A stretch of 64,000 bases of DNA, taken from assembly GCA_947481575.1 (NCBI GenBank), contig CANKGV010000009.1, forward strand, positions 1 to 64,000, read 5' to 3'. This document shows positions 11,195-20,697 of the stretch, in pieces. Within the stretch, counting starts at the first letter, position 1. Every line of letters starts with the position of its first letter. Position numbers and translations under genes: made by a program. The notes beneath the pieces were generated by a model, which worked only from the letters and a program-made list of their open reading frames with translations, was not told where the DNA came from and made no database searches. Source of the stretch: Alphaproteobacteria bacterium. Its GTDB lineage: Bacteria; Pseudomonadota; Alphaproteobacteria; UBA2966; CAIVPW01.

Positions 11195-12190
11195 TTGCCT
11201 CAACCGACCTATGACGTCGTCGCCATCGGTAATGCCATCGTCGACGTCCTCGCCCATGCCGATGACGCCTTTCTGGTGCGCCACGGGTGCGCCAAAGGCG
11301 CCATGACCCTGGTGGACGCGAACCGCGCCGAGGCGCTCTACGGCGCCATGGGCCCGGGTGCCGAGATTTCCGGCGGGTCGGCGGCCAACACCGTCGCGGG
11401 CCTCGCCAGCTTGGGCGGCAAGGCCGCGTTCATCGGCAAGGTGCGCGACGACCAGTTGGGCGAGGTCTATCGCCACGATCTGCGCGCCGCCGGCGTCGCG
11501 TTCGAAACCCCCGCCGCGTCGTCCGGCCCGGCCACCGGCCGCTGCTTCATCCTGGTAACACCCGATGCCCAGCGCACCATGAACACGTTCCTCGGCGCCG
11601 CCGTGGAACTGAACCCGGAAGACGTCGACGAGGAACTCATCAGCCGATCCAAGGTCACGTACCTGGAGGGCTACCTGTGGGACCGGCCCGAAGCCAAAGA
11701 AGCGTTCCGCAAGGCCGCCGCCGCTGCCCACGACGCGGGCGCCAAGGTCGCCTTCACGCTCTCGGACCGGTTCTGTGTCGAGCGCTGGCGCGCCGAGTTC
11801 TTGGACCTGATTCAGAACCACGTGAACATCCTGTTCGCCAACGAGTCGGAGATCCTGGCCCTGTACCAGGTGAAGACCTTCGAAGAAGCCCTGCCGCGCG
11901 TGCGCGGCCATGTGGAAGTGGCCGCTCTGACCCGCTCGGAAAAGGGGTCGGTGGTGGTAAAGGGCAAGGAAGTGGTGAAAGTCCCCGCCGAGCCGATCGC
12001 CAAGGTGATCGATACCACCGGCGCCGGCGATCTCTACGCCGCCGGATTCCTGTCCGGCTACGTTCAGGGGCGGCCCATGGACGAGTGCGGACGGCGCGGC
12101 GCGATCGCCGCGGCCGAGATCATCAGCCACTTCGGCGCACGGCCGGAGACGTCGCTGCAGAAGCTGGTGGCCGAGAAGCTGAAGGCCTAG
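11195..12190 (+). CDS. PfkB-family carbohydrate/adenosine kinase
   Basis: A ribokinase-fold sugar or nucleoside kinase of 331 residues. The N-terminal strand YDVVAIGNAIVDVLAH, the GGSAANTVAGLASLGG nucleoside-binding segment and the C-terminal signature DTTGAGDLYAAGF (anion hole and catalytic Asp) fit the adenosine-kinase-like subgroup. I choose the TTG at 11195 because it has a GGGAG ribosome site 7 bp upstream and lies just before the conserved fold. An upstream in-frame start at 11117 would add a Cys-rich, unconserved leader and overlap the divergent gene. The exact substrate (adenosine or a sugar) cannot be fixed from sequence alone. Confidence 0.9.
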   Translation: MPQPTYDVVAIGNAIVDVLAHADDAFLVRHGCAKGAMTLVDANRAEALYGAMGPGAEISGGSAANTVAGLASLGGKAAFIGKVRDDQLGEVYRHDLRAAGVAFETPAASSGPATGRCFILVTPDAQRTMNTFLGAAVELNPEDVDEELISRSKVTYLEGYLWDRPEAKEAFRKAAAAAHDAGAKVAFTLSDRFCVERWRAEFLDLIQNHVNILFANESEILALYQVKTFEEALPRVRGHVEVAALTRSEKGSVVVKGKEVVKVPAEPIAKVIDTTGAGDLYAAGFLSGYVQGRPMDECGRRGAIAAAEIISHFGARPETSLQKLVAEKLKA

Positions 12191-12198
12191 GCGCGCCG

Positions 12199-12561
12199 CT
12201 ACTTCCGCGCCACCATCGGGCCGACCGCCCCACCGCCCAGGATGTGGACGTGGAAGTGCGGCACTTCCTGGCCGCCGTTCACGCCGGTGTTGGCGATCAG
12301 CCGGTAACCCGCTTCGGTCACACCGGCGATCTGGGCCGCCTTCGCCACCGCCTGGTAGAAGCCCGCGATTTCCGCCGCGCTGGCTTTGGCGGCGAAGTCG
12401 GTGAACGCCTCGTACTTGCCCTTCGGGATCACCAGCACGTGGATGGGGCGCGCCGGCGCGATGTCGTGGAACGCCAGCGCGTACTGGTCCTCATAGATCT
12501 TCTTGCTGGGAATTTCGCCGCGCAGGATTTTGGCGAATACGTTGTTGTCGTCGTAGGCCAC
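12199..12561 (-). CDS. HIT-family nucleotide hydrolase (HinT-like)
   Basis: A 120-residue HinT-type purine nucleoside phosphoramidase. The histidine triad is HFHVHILGG near the C-terminus; the start region DNNVFAKILRGEIPSKKIYED and HVLVIPKGKY are family hallmarks. The GTG at 12561 is preceded by AGGGGA and lies 11 bp after hisE. A much longer open frame from 12672 only overlaps hisE. It is the last gene of the histidine operon. From memory, a similar HIT ORF follows hisE in Azospirillum. Confidence 0.93.
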   Translation of the reverse strand: MAYDDNNVFAKILRGEIPSKKIYEDQYALAFHDIAPARPIHVLVIPKGKYEAFTDFAAKASAAEIAGFYQAVAKAAQIAGVTEAGYRLIANTGVNGGQEVPHFHVHILGGGAVGPMVARK

Positions 12562-12572
12562 AGCAGTTTCCC

Positions 12573-12893
12573 CTAGCTCTTGCGCGCGGCTTTCTCGGCA
12601 ACGCCGGAGGTGCCCTCGCGCCGTTCCAGTTCGGCGAACACGTCTTCGGGCGCCACGTCGCGCGCGGCCCACAGCACCATCAGGTGGTACACCAGATCGG
12701 CGCTCTCGTTGATCAGCGCCGCGCGGTCGCCGCTCACGCCGGCGATCACGGTTTCCACTGCTTCCTCGCCCATCTTCTTGGCCACCACCGCCGGGCCCTT
12801 GGCCAACAGCGCAGCCGTGTGGCTGGCTTTCGGATCAGCGCCGCGGCGGCTGCGGATGGTGGCGAACAGGCGGCTGAGCACGCTTTCGGACAT
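12573..12893 (-). CDS. hisE: Phosphoribosyl-ATP pyrophosphatase HisE
   Basis: Second step of histidine synthesis: hydrolyses PR-ATP to PR-AMP in the cytoplasm. 106 residues. The MazG-like metal-binding helices are seen as KMGEEAVETVIA and ESADLVYHLMVLW, with the conserved Glu/Asp ligands. The companion cyclohydrolase HisI is not in the window, so the two steps are on separate proteins here. It lies 18 bp after hisF. Confidence 0.97.
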   Translation of the reverse strand: MSESVLSRLFATIRSRRGADPKASHTAALLAKGPAVVAKKMGEEAVETVIAGVSGDRAALINESADLVYHLMVLWAARDVAPEDVFAELERREGTSGVAEKAARKS

Positions 12894-12911
12894 GGCCGCA
12901 GAGTAGCCGGG

Positions 12912-13673
12912 TCAGGCCCGGACCGCGACTCCGTGTTCAGCCAGATACCGCTTCGTCTCCGGCACCGAAATCTCGCCGAAGTGGAAGATCGATGCCGCCA
13001 GCACCGCCGAGGCATGGCCGTCGCGGATGCCCTCCAGCAGGTGCTGCTTATTGCCGACGCCACCGGACGCGATCACCGGCACGCGCACCCGGTCCGCCAC
13101 GGCGCGGGTCAGTTCCAAATCATAGCCGCTCTTGGTCCCGTCCTTATCCATGCTGGTCAGCAGGATTTCGCCGGCGCCCAAGCTCGCCACCCGCTCCGCC
13201 CAGTCCACCGCATCCAGGCCCGTGCTCTTGCGCCCGCCGTGGGTGAAGACTTCCCACTTTCCGGGGCCGGTCGCCCGCGCGTCGATCGCTACCACGATGC
13301 ACTGGCTGCCAAACTTGGTCGCCGCTTCCGCCACCACGTTCGGGTTGGTCACCGCCGCCGTGTTGATGCCGACCTTATCCGCCCCCGCCAGCAGCAGGCG
13401 CCGCACGTCGTCGGGCGTGCGCACGCCGCCGCCGACCGTCACCGGCATGAAGCAAACTTCGGCGGTGCGGGATACGACGTTCAGCATCGTGTCGCGGCCC
13501 TCATGGCTCGCGCTGATGTCGAGGAAGCACAGTTCATCGGCGCCTTGGGCGTCGTAGATGCGCGCCTGCTCCACCGGATCGCCGGCGTCGCGCAAATTCA
13601 CGAAGTTGATTCCCTTCACGACCCGGCCGTCGTGCACGTCCAAACACGGAATGATGCGCGGCTTCAGACTCAT
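12912..13673 (-). CDS. hisF: Imidazole glycerol phosphate synthase, cyclase subunit HisF
   Basis: A (beta/alpha)8 barrel that receives ammonia from HisH and forms IGP and AICAR from PRFAR. 253 residues. Start [21 protein letters not shown] with catalytic Asp11 in CLDV. The second catalytic Asp lies in [14 protein letters not shown]. Phosphate-binding turns are VGGGVRT and ASGGVGN. The ATG at 13673 overlaps the hisA stop by 4 bp (ATGA), so translation is probably coupled. Confidence 0.98.
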   Translation of the reverse strand: MSLKPRIIPCLDVHDGRVVKGINFVNLRDAGDPVEQARIYDAQGADELCFLDISASHEGRDTMLNVVSRTAEVCFMPVTVGGGVRTPDDVRRLLLAGADKVGINTAAVTNPNVVAEAATKFGSQCIVVAIDARATGPGKWEVFTHGGRKSTGLDAVDWAERVASLGAGEILLTSMDKDGTKSGYDLELTRAVADRVRVPVIASGGVGNKQHLLEGIRDGHASAVLAASIFHFGEISVPETKRYLAEHGVAVRA

Positions 13674-14395
13674 GCCGCCAACAGCGCCAGCGCTTGCGCC
13701 GGATCGATGCGCCCGTCGTACAGCGCGCGCCCGGCGATCACGCCCTGCAGCCCAGGCACATTCGCCGCTTTGAGCCCGCGCAGATCGTCCATCGACGTCA
13801 CCCCGCCCGAAGCGATCACCGGCGTCTTGATGGTGCGCGCCAAGTTGGCGGTCGCGGCCACATTCATGCCCTGCATCAACCCGTCCCGGTCGATGTCGGT
13901 GTGGATGATGGCGGCCACGCCGGAGTCCTCGAAGCGGCGCGCAAGCTCCAACGTGGTGACTTCGGAAACTTCCGCCCAGCCCTGCACCGCGACCTTGCCG
14001 CCCTTGGCATCCACGCCGACCGCGATGCGCCCGGGGAACTTGCGGCACGCCTCCTTCACCAGCTCCGGCTGCTTCAGCGCCACGGTGCCAAGCACCACGC
14101 GCGCCACGCCCTTGGCCAGCCAGTGTTCCACCGCCGCCAGGGTGCGGATGCCGCCGCCGAGTTGCACCTTGAGCTTTACCGCCGCCAGCACCGCTTCGAC
14201 CGCCGGCGCATTGACCGACGCCCCCGCGAACGCGCCGTTCAGGTCGACCACGTGAATCCACGCGAAGCCCTGGTCGCGGAACGTGCGCGCCTGCGCCGCC
14301 GGGTTGTCGTTGAACACGGTCGCTTGGGCCATCTCGCCGCGCACGAGGCGCACGCACTGGCCGTCCTTCAGGTCGATGGCGGGGTACAGGATCAC
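13670..14395 (-). CDS. hisA: ProFAR isomerase HisA
   Basis: A (beta/alpha)8-barrel isomerase of 241 residues acting on ProFAR. The N-terminus [17 protein letters not shown] carries the catalytic Asp in AIDLKDG; the partner Asp is in [10 protein letters not shown]. Phosphate sites are QLGGGIRT and VIASGGV. I use the GTG at 14395, which overlaps the upstream GNAT stop by 4 bp. The longer frame to 14476 only reads through the GNAT gene. The next gene is hisF. Confidence 0.97.
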   Translation of the reverse strand: MILYPAIDLKDGQCVRLVRGEMAQATVFNDNPAAQARTFRDQGFAWIHVVDLNGAFAGASVNAPAVEAVLAAVKLKVQLGGGIRTLAAVEHWLAKGVARVVLGTVALKQPELVKEACRKFPGRIAVGVDAKGGKVAVQGWAEVSEVTTLELARRFEDSGVAAIIHTDIDRDGLMQGMNVAATANLARTIKTPVIASGGVTSMDDLRGLKAANVPGLQGVIAGRALYDGRIDPAQALALLAA

Positions 14396-14985
14396 CGTGC
14401 CGCCGCCGCGCGCAATTCCGGCTGCACCGTCCGCATCGGCTCGATGTCGCGCGCGTAGTAAAAGCCGGTCACCCACGCGCCGTTGACCTTGGCGTACTTG
14501 CGCTTGGTCGCCCAGCGCGTGAACCCGCAGCTTTCGTACAGCGCAATCGCCGCGGTTTGCGTCTCGCGTACCGTCAGCTCCAGCGATTCGAAGCCGCGCT
14601 CGCCGGCGCGCGTGACGATCGCCATCAGCATGCTGCGCGCAAGGCCATGCCCGCGCGCCAGCGGCGCAATAAAGAACGTCGTGAGCGTCGCCACCGGCGC
14701 CTGCGCTTCATTGTTCGCAGCGGGACGCACCAACTGGCCCGAGCCGACAATCGTGCCATCCAGGCGCGCCGCTACCAGTTCGCGCTCTGGCACCAGCAGC
14801 ACGCCGCGCCAGTACGATTCCAGAATATCGCGCGGCGGCGGCTTCAGCCAGCCGAACCCGTTGCCGTCGACGATCGCGGTTTCGGTAGCGACGCACAGAT
14901 CTTCGAGATCGGTGCCGCCGAAGCGTTGCAGCCATTCCACGCGGGTGGCGATGTTCGAAGCCATGACCTTCGTACCGGGGCTCAC
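14392..14985 (-). CDS. GNAT-family N-acetyltransferase inside the his operon
   Basis: 197 residues. A GNAT core with beta4 [22 protein letters not shown] (acetyl-CoA loop R-G-H-G-L-A) and the later segment [22 protein letters not shown], the classic N-x2-A-x2-L-Y-x-x-x-G-F variant. A small N-terminal extension precedes it. Both ends overlap neighbours by 4 bp (hisH stop at the GTG start, hisA start at the stop), so it is translationally embedded in the histidine operon. The acceptor substrate is unknown. An ATG at 14964 is an alternative start. Confidence 0.88.
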   Translation of the reverse strand: MSPGTKVMASNIATRVEWLQRFGGTDLEDLCVATETAIVDGNGFGWLKPPPRDILESYWRGVLLVPERELVAARLDGTIVGSGQLVRPAANNEAQAPVATLTTFFIAPLARGHGLARSMLMAIVTRAGERGFESLELTVRETQTAAIALYESCGFTRWATKRKYAKVNGAWVTGFYYARDIEPMRTVQPELRAAAAR

Positions 14986-15620
14986 GGCCGCCAGCGCAGG
15001 AAGTTGCCGATCAGTTGCAGACCCACGGCCTGACTCTTCTCGGGGTGAAACTGGGTACCGACAATATTGTCGCGCCCCGTCACCGCGGCAATGCGGCCCC
15101 CGTACTCCACCGTCGCCAGCACGTCAACGGCGCGCGCCGCGCGCAGGTGGTAGCTGTGCACGAAATACGCGTGGTCGCCGGTGCGGATGCCCGCCAGCAC
15201 CGGGTGGTCCGTTGCGACGATCGTGAGATCGTTCCACCCCATGTGCGGCACCTTCAGACCCGGGGCCGTGATCTCCACCACCTCGCCCGGAATCCAATCC
15301 AGACCCGGGTATTCGCCGTGCTCAAATCCACGGGTCGCCAGCAGCTGCATGCCCACGCAAATGCCGAGGAACGGGACCCCGCGCTGCCGCACCGCTTCGT
15401 TCAGCGCCGCCACCATACCGGGCACCGCATCCAGCCCGCGCCGGCAATCGCCGAATGCGCCCACTCCCGGCAGCACCACCCGGTCGGCGCGCGCGACCAC
15501 GTTCGCGTCGCCGGTCACCAGCACTTCGTCGTGCAGACCTAGCTCGCCGACGACCCGGGCAAAGGCTTTGCTGGCGGACCGGAGGTTCCCCGATCCGTAG
15601 TCCACGATCGCGATCGTCAC
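14982..15620 (-). CDS. hisH: Imidazole glycerol phosphate synthase, glutaminase subunit HisH
   Basis: A class I glutamine amidotransferase that supplies ammonia to HisF. 212 residues. The nucleophile Cys is in [11 protein letters not shown], and the His/Glu pair in [11 protein letters not shown]. The start [20 protein letters not shown] is typical. GTG start at 15620, just after the DUF2628 gene. Its stop overlaps the GNAT start, so all genes from hisH to hisF are overlapped or abutted. Confidence 0.97.
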   Translation of the reverse strand: MTIAIVDYGSGNLRSASKAFARVVGELGLHDEVLVTGDANVVARADRVVLPGVGAFGDCRRGLDAVPGMVAALNEAVRQRGVPFLGICVGMQLLATRGFEHGEYPGLDWIPGEVVEITAPGLKVPHMGWNDLTIVATDHPVLAGIRTGDHAYFVHSYHLRAARAVDVLATVEYGGRIAAVTGRDNIVGTQFHPEKSQAVGLQLIGNFLRWRP

Positions 15621-15630
15621 CGGACCGGTC

Positions 15631-16014
15631 CTACCAGCCGAAGCCGAGCGGCCCCATGGCCGCGAACAACCGGCGTTCTGCTTCCGCCAAGTTGGGTGCC
15701 GCCACCACGCTGGTCAACTCGAAGCCCGAACGGGCCACCGCCCACTCGCGCACGTCGTTGCCAAAGAACCCCTGCAGCAGCACCAGCAGCAGGCACGCCA
15801 GCGACTGCACGCTGTCGCTGCCATCCAACAGCAGCCCGACGCCCACCCAGGCAGCAGCGAGCAACGCCGCAGTGAGCCACATCCGGTGCGCCAGCGCCCA
15901 CAGCGGGCCGAACAGCAATGCGGGCCAAGCAAAGCCTTCTTTCACGAACACGACGTCGCGGTCGGGGTCTTTGCTGGCTTTGCCGCGCCGCTCCAGCACC
16001 GCGTACATGCGCAT
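15631..16014 (-). CDS. DUF2628-family membrane protein
   Basis: 127 residues. The pattern [26 protein letters not shown], then one or two membrane helices ([15 protein letters not shown] and [17 protein letters not shown]), is characteristic of DUF2628. The C-terminal stretch [13 protein letters not shown] is also conserved. Function is unknown. It sits between hisB (3 bp away) and hisH (10 bp), so it is part of the his operon. A DUF2628 gene in this position is common in alphaproteobacteria, from memory. Confidence 0.88.
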   Translation of the reverse strand: MRMYAVLERRGKASKDPDRDVVFVKEGFAWPALLFGPLWALAHRMWLTAALLAAAWVGVGLLLDGSDSVQSLACLLLVLLQGFFGNDVREWAVARSGFELTSVVAAPNLAEAERRLFAAMGPLGFGW

Positions 16015-16017
16015 GGA

Positions 16018-16611
16018 TCAGCCTCCGAGCTGGCCTTTGGTGCTGGGCACGGCGCCGGCGCTGCGCGGGTCGATTTCAACCGCCGCGCGCAAGGTCCGGG
16101 CCAGCGCCTTGAAGCACGATTCCACGATGTGGTGGCTGTTCTCGCCGTACACGTTTTCCACGTGCAGCGTCAGCCCGCCGTGCTGCGCAAATGCTTGGAA
16201 CCATTCCTTGAACAACTGCGTGTCCATGTCGCCCAAACGCTCGGTCGGCATCCGCACCTTCCAAACCAGGTACGGCCGCCCCGAAGCGTCGAGCGCCACG
16301 CGCGTCAACGTCTCGTCCATCGGCAGGTCCAGGGACGCATAGCGCCGGATGCCTTTGCGGTCGCCCAGCGCCTGGGTCAGCGCTTGGCCGAGCGCAATGC
16401 CGGAATCTTCCACCGTGTGGTGTGCATCGATGTGCAGGTCGCCTTTGGCCTCCAGTTCGATATCGATCAGCGAATGCCGGGCCAACTGCTCCAGCATGTG
16501 ATCGAAGAAGCCGATCCCGGTCGACACCTTGTACTTCCCGGTGCCGTCCAAGTTCACGGTGGCGCGGATGCGCGTTTCGGTGGTCTTGCGGTCAACGCTG
16601 GCGGTACGCAT
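16018..16611 (-). CDS. hisB: Imidazoleglycerol-phosphate dehydratase HisB (monofunctional)
   Basis: Mn-dependent dehydration of IGP. 197 residues, with no phosphatase domain fused. Metal-binding motifs [14 protein letters not shown] and GENSHHIVE are intact, as is [14 protein letters not shown]. The ATG at 16611 follows an AGGG site; the open frame continues to 17022 only as antisense of hslV. It is the first gene of the minus-strand his operon, diverging from hslV across 130 bp. Confidence 0.97.
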   Translation of the reverse strand: MRTASVDRKTTETRIRATVNLDGTGKYKVSTGIGFFDHMLEQLARHSLIDIELEAKGDLHIDAHHTVEDSGIALGQALTQALGDRKGIRRYASLDLPMDETLTRVALDASGRPYLVWKVRMPTERLGDMDTQLFKEWFQAFAQHGGLTLHVENVYGENSHHIVESCFKALARTLRAAVEIDPRSAGAVPSTKGQLGG

Positions 16612-16668
16612 GACCCTGTAAATACAGGAACTAGGCGCACGCCGGAATTGCCAAGTTCGCCACCGCTC

Positions 16669-16696
16669 TTGACGCGCCGGAACCCCGAACCACATC
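16669..16696 (+). promoter_or_regulatory. Possible hslVU promoter
   Basis: TTGACG at 16669-16674 followed after 16 bases by CACATC (16691-16696) and then TTTTC. The -35 is good and the -10 is poor for sigma70. The upstream CTCTTGAC resembles alphaproteobacterial sigma32 -35 elements, which would suit hslVU. Tentative. Confidence 0.3.
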
Positions 16697-16741
16697 TTTT
16701 CGCTCCGGCGGCCCCTGGTTCGGTGCGCCCCAACCCAAAGG

Positions 16742-17293
16742 ATGACCATGGAAACTCCCTCCTGGCACGGGACCACGATCCTTGCCGTGCGCAAGGGCAA
16801 CCGCGTGGTGATCGCCGGCGACGGCCAGGTCACCATGGGTTCCACCGTGGTCAAAGGCACCGCCATCAAGGTGCGCCGCCTGTCTGAAGGCAATGTGCTC
16901 GCGGGCTTTGCCGGCGCCACCGCCGATGCGTTCACCCTGTTCGAGCGCCTGGAAGGCCGCCTCGAGAAGTACCCGGGGCAGCTCGTGCGCGCCTGCGTGG
17001 AGCTGGCCAAGGACTGGCGCACCGACCGCTACCTGCGCCGCCTGGAAGCGATTCTCGCGGTCGCGGACCGCAAAGTCAGCCTGATCGTCAGCGGCACCGG
17101 CGACGTGCTGGAGCCCGACGACCAGCTCATCGGCATCGGATCGGGCGGCAACTACGCGCTGGCGGCGGCCCGCGCGCTGTATGACCGCGACGACATGGAC
17201 GCCGAAGCGATCGCCCGCCGCGCCATGGAAATCGCGGCCGGCATCTGCGTCTACACCAACACCAACGTCACCGTTGAGTCGTTGACCGCATGA
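16742..17293 (+). CDS. hslV: ATP-dependent protease peptidase subunit HslV (ClpQ)
   Basis: The N-terminal-threonine peptidase of the HslUV protease. 183 residues. The catalytic Thr is residue 11 in [11 protein letters not shown], so a 10-residue propeptide must be removed; E. coli HslV loses only the initiator Met. [10 protein letters not shown] carries conserved active-site residues, and [14 protein letters not shown] is a family mark. ATG codons at 16742 and 16748 are both possible. Its stop overlaps the hslU start by 4 bp. Confidence 0.97.
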   Translation: MTMETPSWHGTTILAVRKGNRVVIAGDGQVTMGSTVVKGTAIKVRRLSEGNVLAGFAGATADAFTLFERLEGRLEKYPGQLVRACVELAKDWRTDRYLRRLEAILAVADRKVSLIVSGTGDVLEPDDQLIGIGSGGNYALAAARALYDRDDMDAEAIARRAMEIAAGICVYTNTNVTVESLTA

Positions 17294-18615
17294 GTGAGTT
17301 TTCCCCCCGCGAGATCGTCTCCGAGCTCGACCGCTACATCGTCGGCCAGTTGGAGGCCAAGCGCGCCGTCGCCATTGCGCTCCGCAACCGCTGGCGCCGC
17401 CAGCACGTGGACAGCGACCTGCGCGATGAAATTCTCCCGAAGAACATCCTGATGATCGGCCCCACCGGTGTCGGCAAGACCGAAATCTCGCGCCGCCTGG
17501 CCAAGCTCGCCAACGCGCCGTTCTTGAAGGTGGAGGCGACCAAATTCACCGAGATCGGTTACGTCGGCCGCGACGTGGAGCAGATCGTCCGCGACCTGCT
17601 GGAAATCGCCATCGCCGCCGAACGCGAGCGCAGCCGCACTGAGGTGCACGCCCGCGCCGAACTCGGCGCCGAGGACCGCCTGCTCGATGCCCTGGTCGGC
17701 GCCCACGCCACCGAAGGCACCCGCCAGACCTTCCGCAAGAAACTGCGCGAGGGAGAGCTGGAAGACAAACCGGTCGAGCTGGAGATGGCCGATACCGGCG
17801 GCGGCCCCGCGACCATGGAGGTGCCGGGCATGCCCGGCGCCCAGGTCGGCATGATCAACCTGAGCGAGATGATGGGCCGCGCCTTCGGCCAGCGCACCAA
17901 ACGCCGCAAAACCACGGTGGCCGAAGCGCGCGCCGCATTGATCGTCGAAGAAAGCGACAAGCTCGTGGACCAGGAAAAGACTGTCCGCGCCGCCCGCGAG
18001 CACGTCGAACAAAACGGCATCGTCTTCATCGACGAGATCGACAAGATCTGCGGCCGCGGCAGTGGCGACGGCGGTGGCGGCGGTTGGGGCGCCGGTGTGT
18101 CGCGCGAAGGCGTGCAGCGCGACCTGCTGCCGCTGATCGAAGGCACTACGGTTGCAACCAAACACGGCCCGGTCAAAACCGACCACGTGCTGTTCATCGC
18201 CTCCGGCGCGTTCCACCTGGCCAAGCCGTCCGACCTGCTGCCCGAGTTGCAGGGCCGCTTGCCGATCCGCGTCGAGCTGAAAGCTCTCACCGCCGACGAC
18301 TTCCGCCGCATCCTAGTGGAGCCGGAAGCGAGCCTGATCAAGCAATACGTGGCCCTGCTCGCGACCGAGAGCGTGACGCTGAAGTTCACCGACGACGCCA
18401 TCGCCGAAATCGCCCGCCTCGCCGCCGAAGTGAATGCGGGCGTGGAAAACATCGGCGCGCGCCGGTTGCATACCGTGCTGGAGCGTCTGTTGGACGAGAT
18501 CAGTTTCAGCGCCACCGACCGCGCCGGCGAGACCGTCACGATCGACGCCGATTACGTGCGCACCCATGTCTCAGACCTCGCCAAAAACGCTGATCTGAGC
18601 CGGTTCATCCTCTAG
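17290..18615 (+). CDS. hslU: ATP-dependent protease ATPase subunit HslU (ClpY)
   Basis: An AAA+ unfoldase that feeds HslV. 441 residues. Start [20 protein letters not shown]. Walker [14 protein letters not shown] near residue 60, Walker [11 protein letters not shown] near 246, and an intermediate I-domain between them. The sensor region [12 protein letters not shown] is normal, and the C-terminal tail DLSRFIL is the segment that inserts into HslV. A Gly-rich insert ([10 protein letters not shown]) follows Walker B. It converges on the Smr gene with the two stop codons sharing CTAG. Confidence 0.98.
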   Translation: MSEFSPREIVSELDRYIVGQLEAKRAVAIALRNRWRRQHVDSDLRDEILPKNILMIGPTGVGKTEISRRLAKLANAPFLKVEATKFTEIGYVGRDVEQIVRDLLEIAIAAERERSRTEVHARAELGAEDRLLDALVGAHATEGTRQTFRKKLREGELEDKPVELEMADTGGGPATMEVPGMPGAQVGMINLSEMMGRAFGQRTKRRKTTVAEARAALIVEESDKLVDQEKTVRAAREHVEQNGIVFIDEIDKICGRGSGDGGGGGWGAGVSREGVQRDLLPLIEGTTVATKHGPVKTDHVLFIASGAFHLAKPSDLLPELQGRLPIRVELKALTADDFRRILVEPEASLIKQYVALLATESVTLKFTDDAIAEIARLAAEVNAGVENIGARRLHTVLERLLDEISFSATDRAGETVTIDADYVRTHVSDLAKNADLSRFIL

Positions 18616-19193
18616 GTTCGTTTGCGCCGCAGCCGGACGTAGCGGGCGCCGGATCCGCCATCCTTCGGTTGCGCGGCCTCCGAGCCCACGACGATCGGTG
18701 CCAGCTCCGGTGACGCGAGCCATTCCGGCAGCGCGCGCCGCAGGACCCCCGGTTCGCGTTCCAAGAAGGGATTGTCGGGATCGGTTTTCGGCGCGCCCTT
18801 GCCGGTGATCACCAGCACCACGCGGCGCCCGTCCTCCCACGCGTCGAGCAGGAACTTGGTCAGGCGCCGGTGCGCAGCCACCTGCGTCATGCCGTGCAGA
18901 TCAATGCGCGCTTCCACCGCCATGTGGCCGCGCCGGATTGCTTTCTGCTCGTGGGGGTCAAGGCGCTCCGCCGGCGGCGGCGTCACCTTCGGCAGCGTCG
19001 TGCGCCGCGCCGGGGTCCGGCCCAGTTCGGGCTGTGCCGGCACTGCGGCCTTCGGCTTGCCCGCCGGGGCTACGTGCCGCACCGGCTTACGCGCAACCGG
19101 CGCCGGGTCATCCCCGCCCGTGTCCGGCACACCCATGTGGGTGCGCCACACGCGCAGGTCCTCCGGCGTTGGCGGCAGTCGCTTCTTAGCCAT
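18612..19193 (-). CDS. Smr-domain protein (MutS2-type endonuclease domain)
   Basis: 193 residues. A basic, Pro-rich N-terminal half precedes a C-terminal Smr domain: [21 protein letters not shown] (the D-L-H-G-M motif), then [10 protein letters not shown] (the T-G-x-G motif). Stand-alone Smr proteins can nick or bind nucleic acids; the role here is not known. In many alphaproteobacteria it neighbours the Tim44-like gene, as here (36-bp gap). Its stop overlaps the hslU stop. Confidence 0.92.
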   Translation of the reverse strand: MAKKRLPPTPEDLRVWRTHMGVPDTGGDDPAPVARKPVRHVAPAGKPKAAVPAQPELGRTPARRTTLPKVTPPPAERLDPHEQKAIRRGHMAVEARIDLHGMTQVAAHRRLTKFLLDAWEDGRRVVLVITGKGAPKTDPDNPFLEREPGVLRRALPEWLASPELAPIVVGSEAAQPKDGGSGARYVRLRRKRT

Positions 19194-19229
19194 GGATCGA
19201 AGCCGGGTGCCGAGTGCGCCCCGGCGGCG

Positions 19230-19904
19230 CTACTCGGTGCGGGTCTCGGCGAGCGCCCAGTTCGGATCGGAACTGCGGGTGTCGCGGCTGAACGTCCACA
19301 CGTCGGTGACGGTCTTCAGGTCCGTCGTGCCTTCGTTCTTCGGCTGGCCGTCTTTGCCAAACGGCCGGTTCATCAGTTCGCTCACGAACCGCACGGTCAC
19401 TTCGGCGATCTGCCCGGCCATGCGCGCGTCCACAATCTCAGCGGCACGGATCGCGACCACCGAAGTCTCCAGGCGTTCGCCCGCCGCTTCGCGCTCCGTG
19501 ATGGCGCGGTTGAAGTTCTCGAACACCTCGCGGCTCAGCAACCCGCGCAGCGCGTCGCGGTCGCCGCGGGCAAATGCCGTCACGATCATCTCGTAAGCTT
19601 GCTTTGCGCCCTTTACGAAGTACGCCGCATCAAAACTCGGATCGTTGAGCCGGATCTCGGCCACCCCGCCCGGGGCCATAGCGCTGGCTGCCAGCGCGGC
19701 TTCGCTGGCATCCGCGGCGGGCACTTCGTTCGGCACCAAGCGCGGCTGCGCGCGGTCCGGCAGGGCCACCACGTTGTCGCGGCGGCGTTGTCGGGCGGCG
19801 GGGCGCGTGCCGGAATCGTCGGGGCGGCGGCCGAGCACGCGGCCGAGGCGAAACAGCACAAAGGCCGCGAGCAGCCCGAACAGGACGATGTCTAGGTATT
19901 CCAC
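19230..19904 (-). CDS. Tim44/TimA-like membrane-anchored protein
   Basis: 224 residues, GTG start at 19904. One N-terminal membrane anchor (LDIVLFGLLAAFVLFRLGRVLG), a basic linker with RPAARQRRRDN, then the Tim44-like fold: FDAAYFVKGAKQAYEMIVTAFARGDRDALRGLLS, followed by VWTFSRDTRSSDPNWALAETR. Bacterial homologues resemble the mitochondrial Tim44 C-terminal domain. Their role in the inner membrane is not settled. Location near secB and Smr matches the usual alphaproteobacterial order. It diverges from secB. Confidence 0.92.
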   Translation of the reverse strand: MEYLDIVLFGLLAAFVLFRLGRVLGRRPDDSGTRPAARQRRRDNVVALPDRAQPRLVPNEVPAADASEAALAASAMAPGGVAEIRLNDPSFDAAYFVKGAKQAYEMIVTAFARGDRDALRGLLSREVFENFNRAITEREAAGERLETSVVAIRAAEIVDARMAGQIAEVTVRFVSELMNRPFGKDGQPKNEGTTDLKTVTDVWTFSRDTRSSDPNWALAETRTE

Positions 19905-20022
19905 GGCGCCACACTAGAGCAGATCGCCGCCCGCAGGAAACGCCGTGGTCGTGATGACTTGGCGGCACCCTGGGCACCGGCCAAAAAATGGCGGCGCGGC
20001 TGGCGTTTCCCAAGGCGTTACC

Positions 20023-20051
20023 TTGACAACACCGGCCCCGGCAGGGATGTT
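20023..20051 (+). promoter_or_regulatory. Likely secB promoter
   Basis: Perfect -35 TTGACA at 20023-20028, 17-base spacer, weak -10 GATGTT at 20046-20051, leaving about a 35-base leader to the secB start. The -10 is poor, so this is moderate evidence only. Confidence 0.4.
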
Positions 20052-20092
20052 GGCCCGCCTACATGCGTACAGGGCCGATTCGGGGGAGCAAC

Positions 20093-20665
20093 ATGGCGGA
20101 AACCGACACCAACCCGGCTGCGGACGGGTCTTCGGGGTCTGGCGCCGGCGGGCCGTTGGTTACCGTCCGCACCCAGTACATCAAGGATCTGTCGTTCGAG
20201 AACCCGGGCGCGCCGCGCAGCTTGGCTGATGCCGAGACGCCGCCCAACATCCAGGTCAACGTCGACGTCGAGGCCAAGCCGTTCCCGCAGAACCACTACG
20301 AAGTGGCGCTGCACATCACGGCCACCGCCAAGCGCGAGGAAGCCTCGCTGTTCATGATCGAACTGGTGTTCGCCGGCCTGTTCGCGCTGGAAAACATTCC
20401 GCGCGACCGCATCGAAAACGTCTGTCTAGTGGAATGCCCGCGCCTGTTGTTCCCGTTTGCGCGCCGCATCATCGCCGACAACACCCGCGAGGGCGGCTTC
20501 CCGCCGCTGTTGCTGGATCCCATCGATTTCGCCCGCCTGCTGCGGCAGCACCGCGAAGGCGCCGTGCTGCCCCAGGGCCAGCAAGCCGCCCCGGCACCGA
20601 CCGGACCGGCAATTCAGGGCCGCGCAGGTAGCGCGGCGCCCGCACCCAAGGCCAAGGGCCGCTAG
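20093..20665 (+). CDS. secB: Protein-export chaperone SecB
   Basis: A tetrameric cytosolic chaperone that keeps secretory proteins unfolded for SecA. 190 residues. The core begins VRTQYIKDLSFENPGAP, and EVALHITATAKRE, PRLLFPFARRIIAD and FPPLLLDPIDFARLL are all family segments. The N-terminal Gly/Ser-rich stretch and the Ala/Pro tail are variable. The ATG at 20093 has a GGGGGAG site; an upstream ATG (20063) is unsupported. Confidence 0.97.
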   Translation: MAETDTNPAADGSSGSGAGGPLVTVRTQYIKDLSFENPGAPRSLADAETPPNIQVNVDVEAKPFPQNHYEVALHITATAKREEASLFMIELVFAGLFALENIPRDRIENVCLVECPRLLFPFARRIIADNTREGGFPPLLLDPIDFARLLRQHREGAVLPQGQQAAPAPTGPAIQGRAGSAAPAPKAKGR

Positions 20666-20697
20666 TTCCGGCCGACCGGGGCGCCTAGGCCCCACGC

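Noticed and set aside
12912..14357. 481-codon frame suggesting a HisA-HisF fusion
   Set aside because: Only the hisF part is real in this frame; upstream residues are a shadow of hisA, which is in another frame and overlaps hisF by 4 bp.
15455..16342. 295-codon plus-strand ORF across hisH-DUF2628-hisB
   Set aside because: Antisense to three clear his-operon genes and Ser/Arg-rich without any domain.
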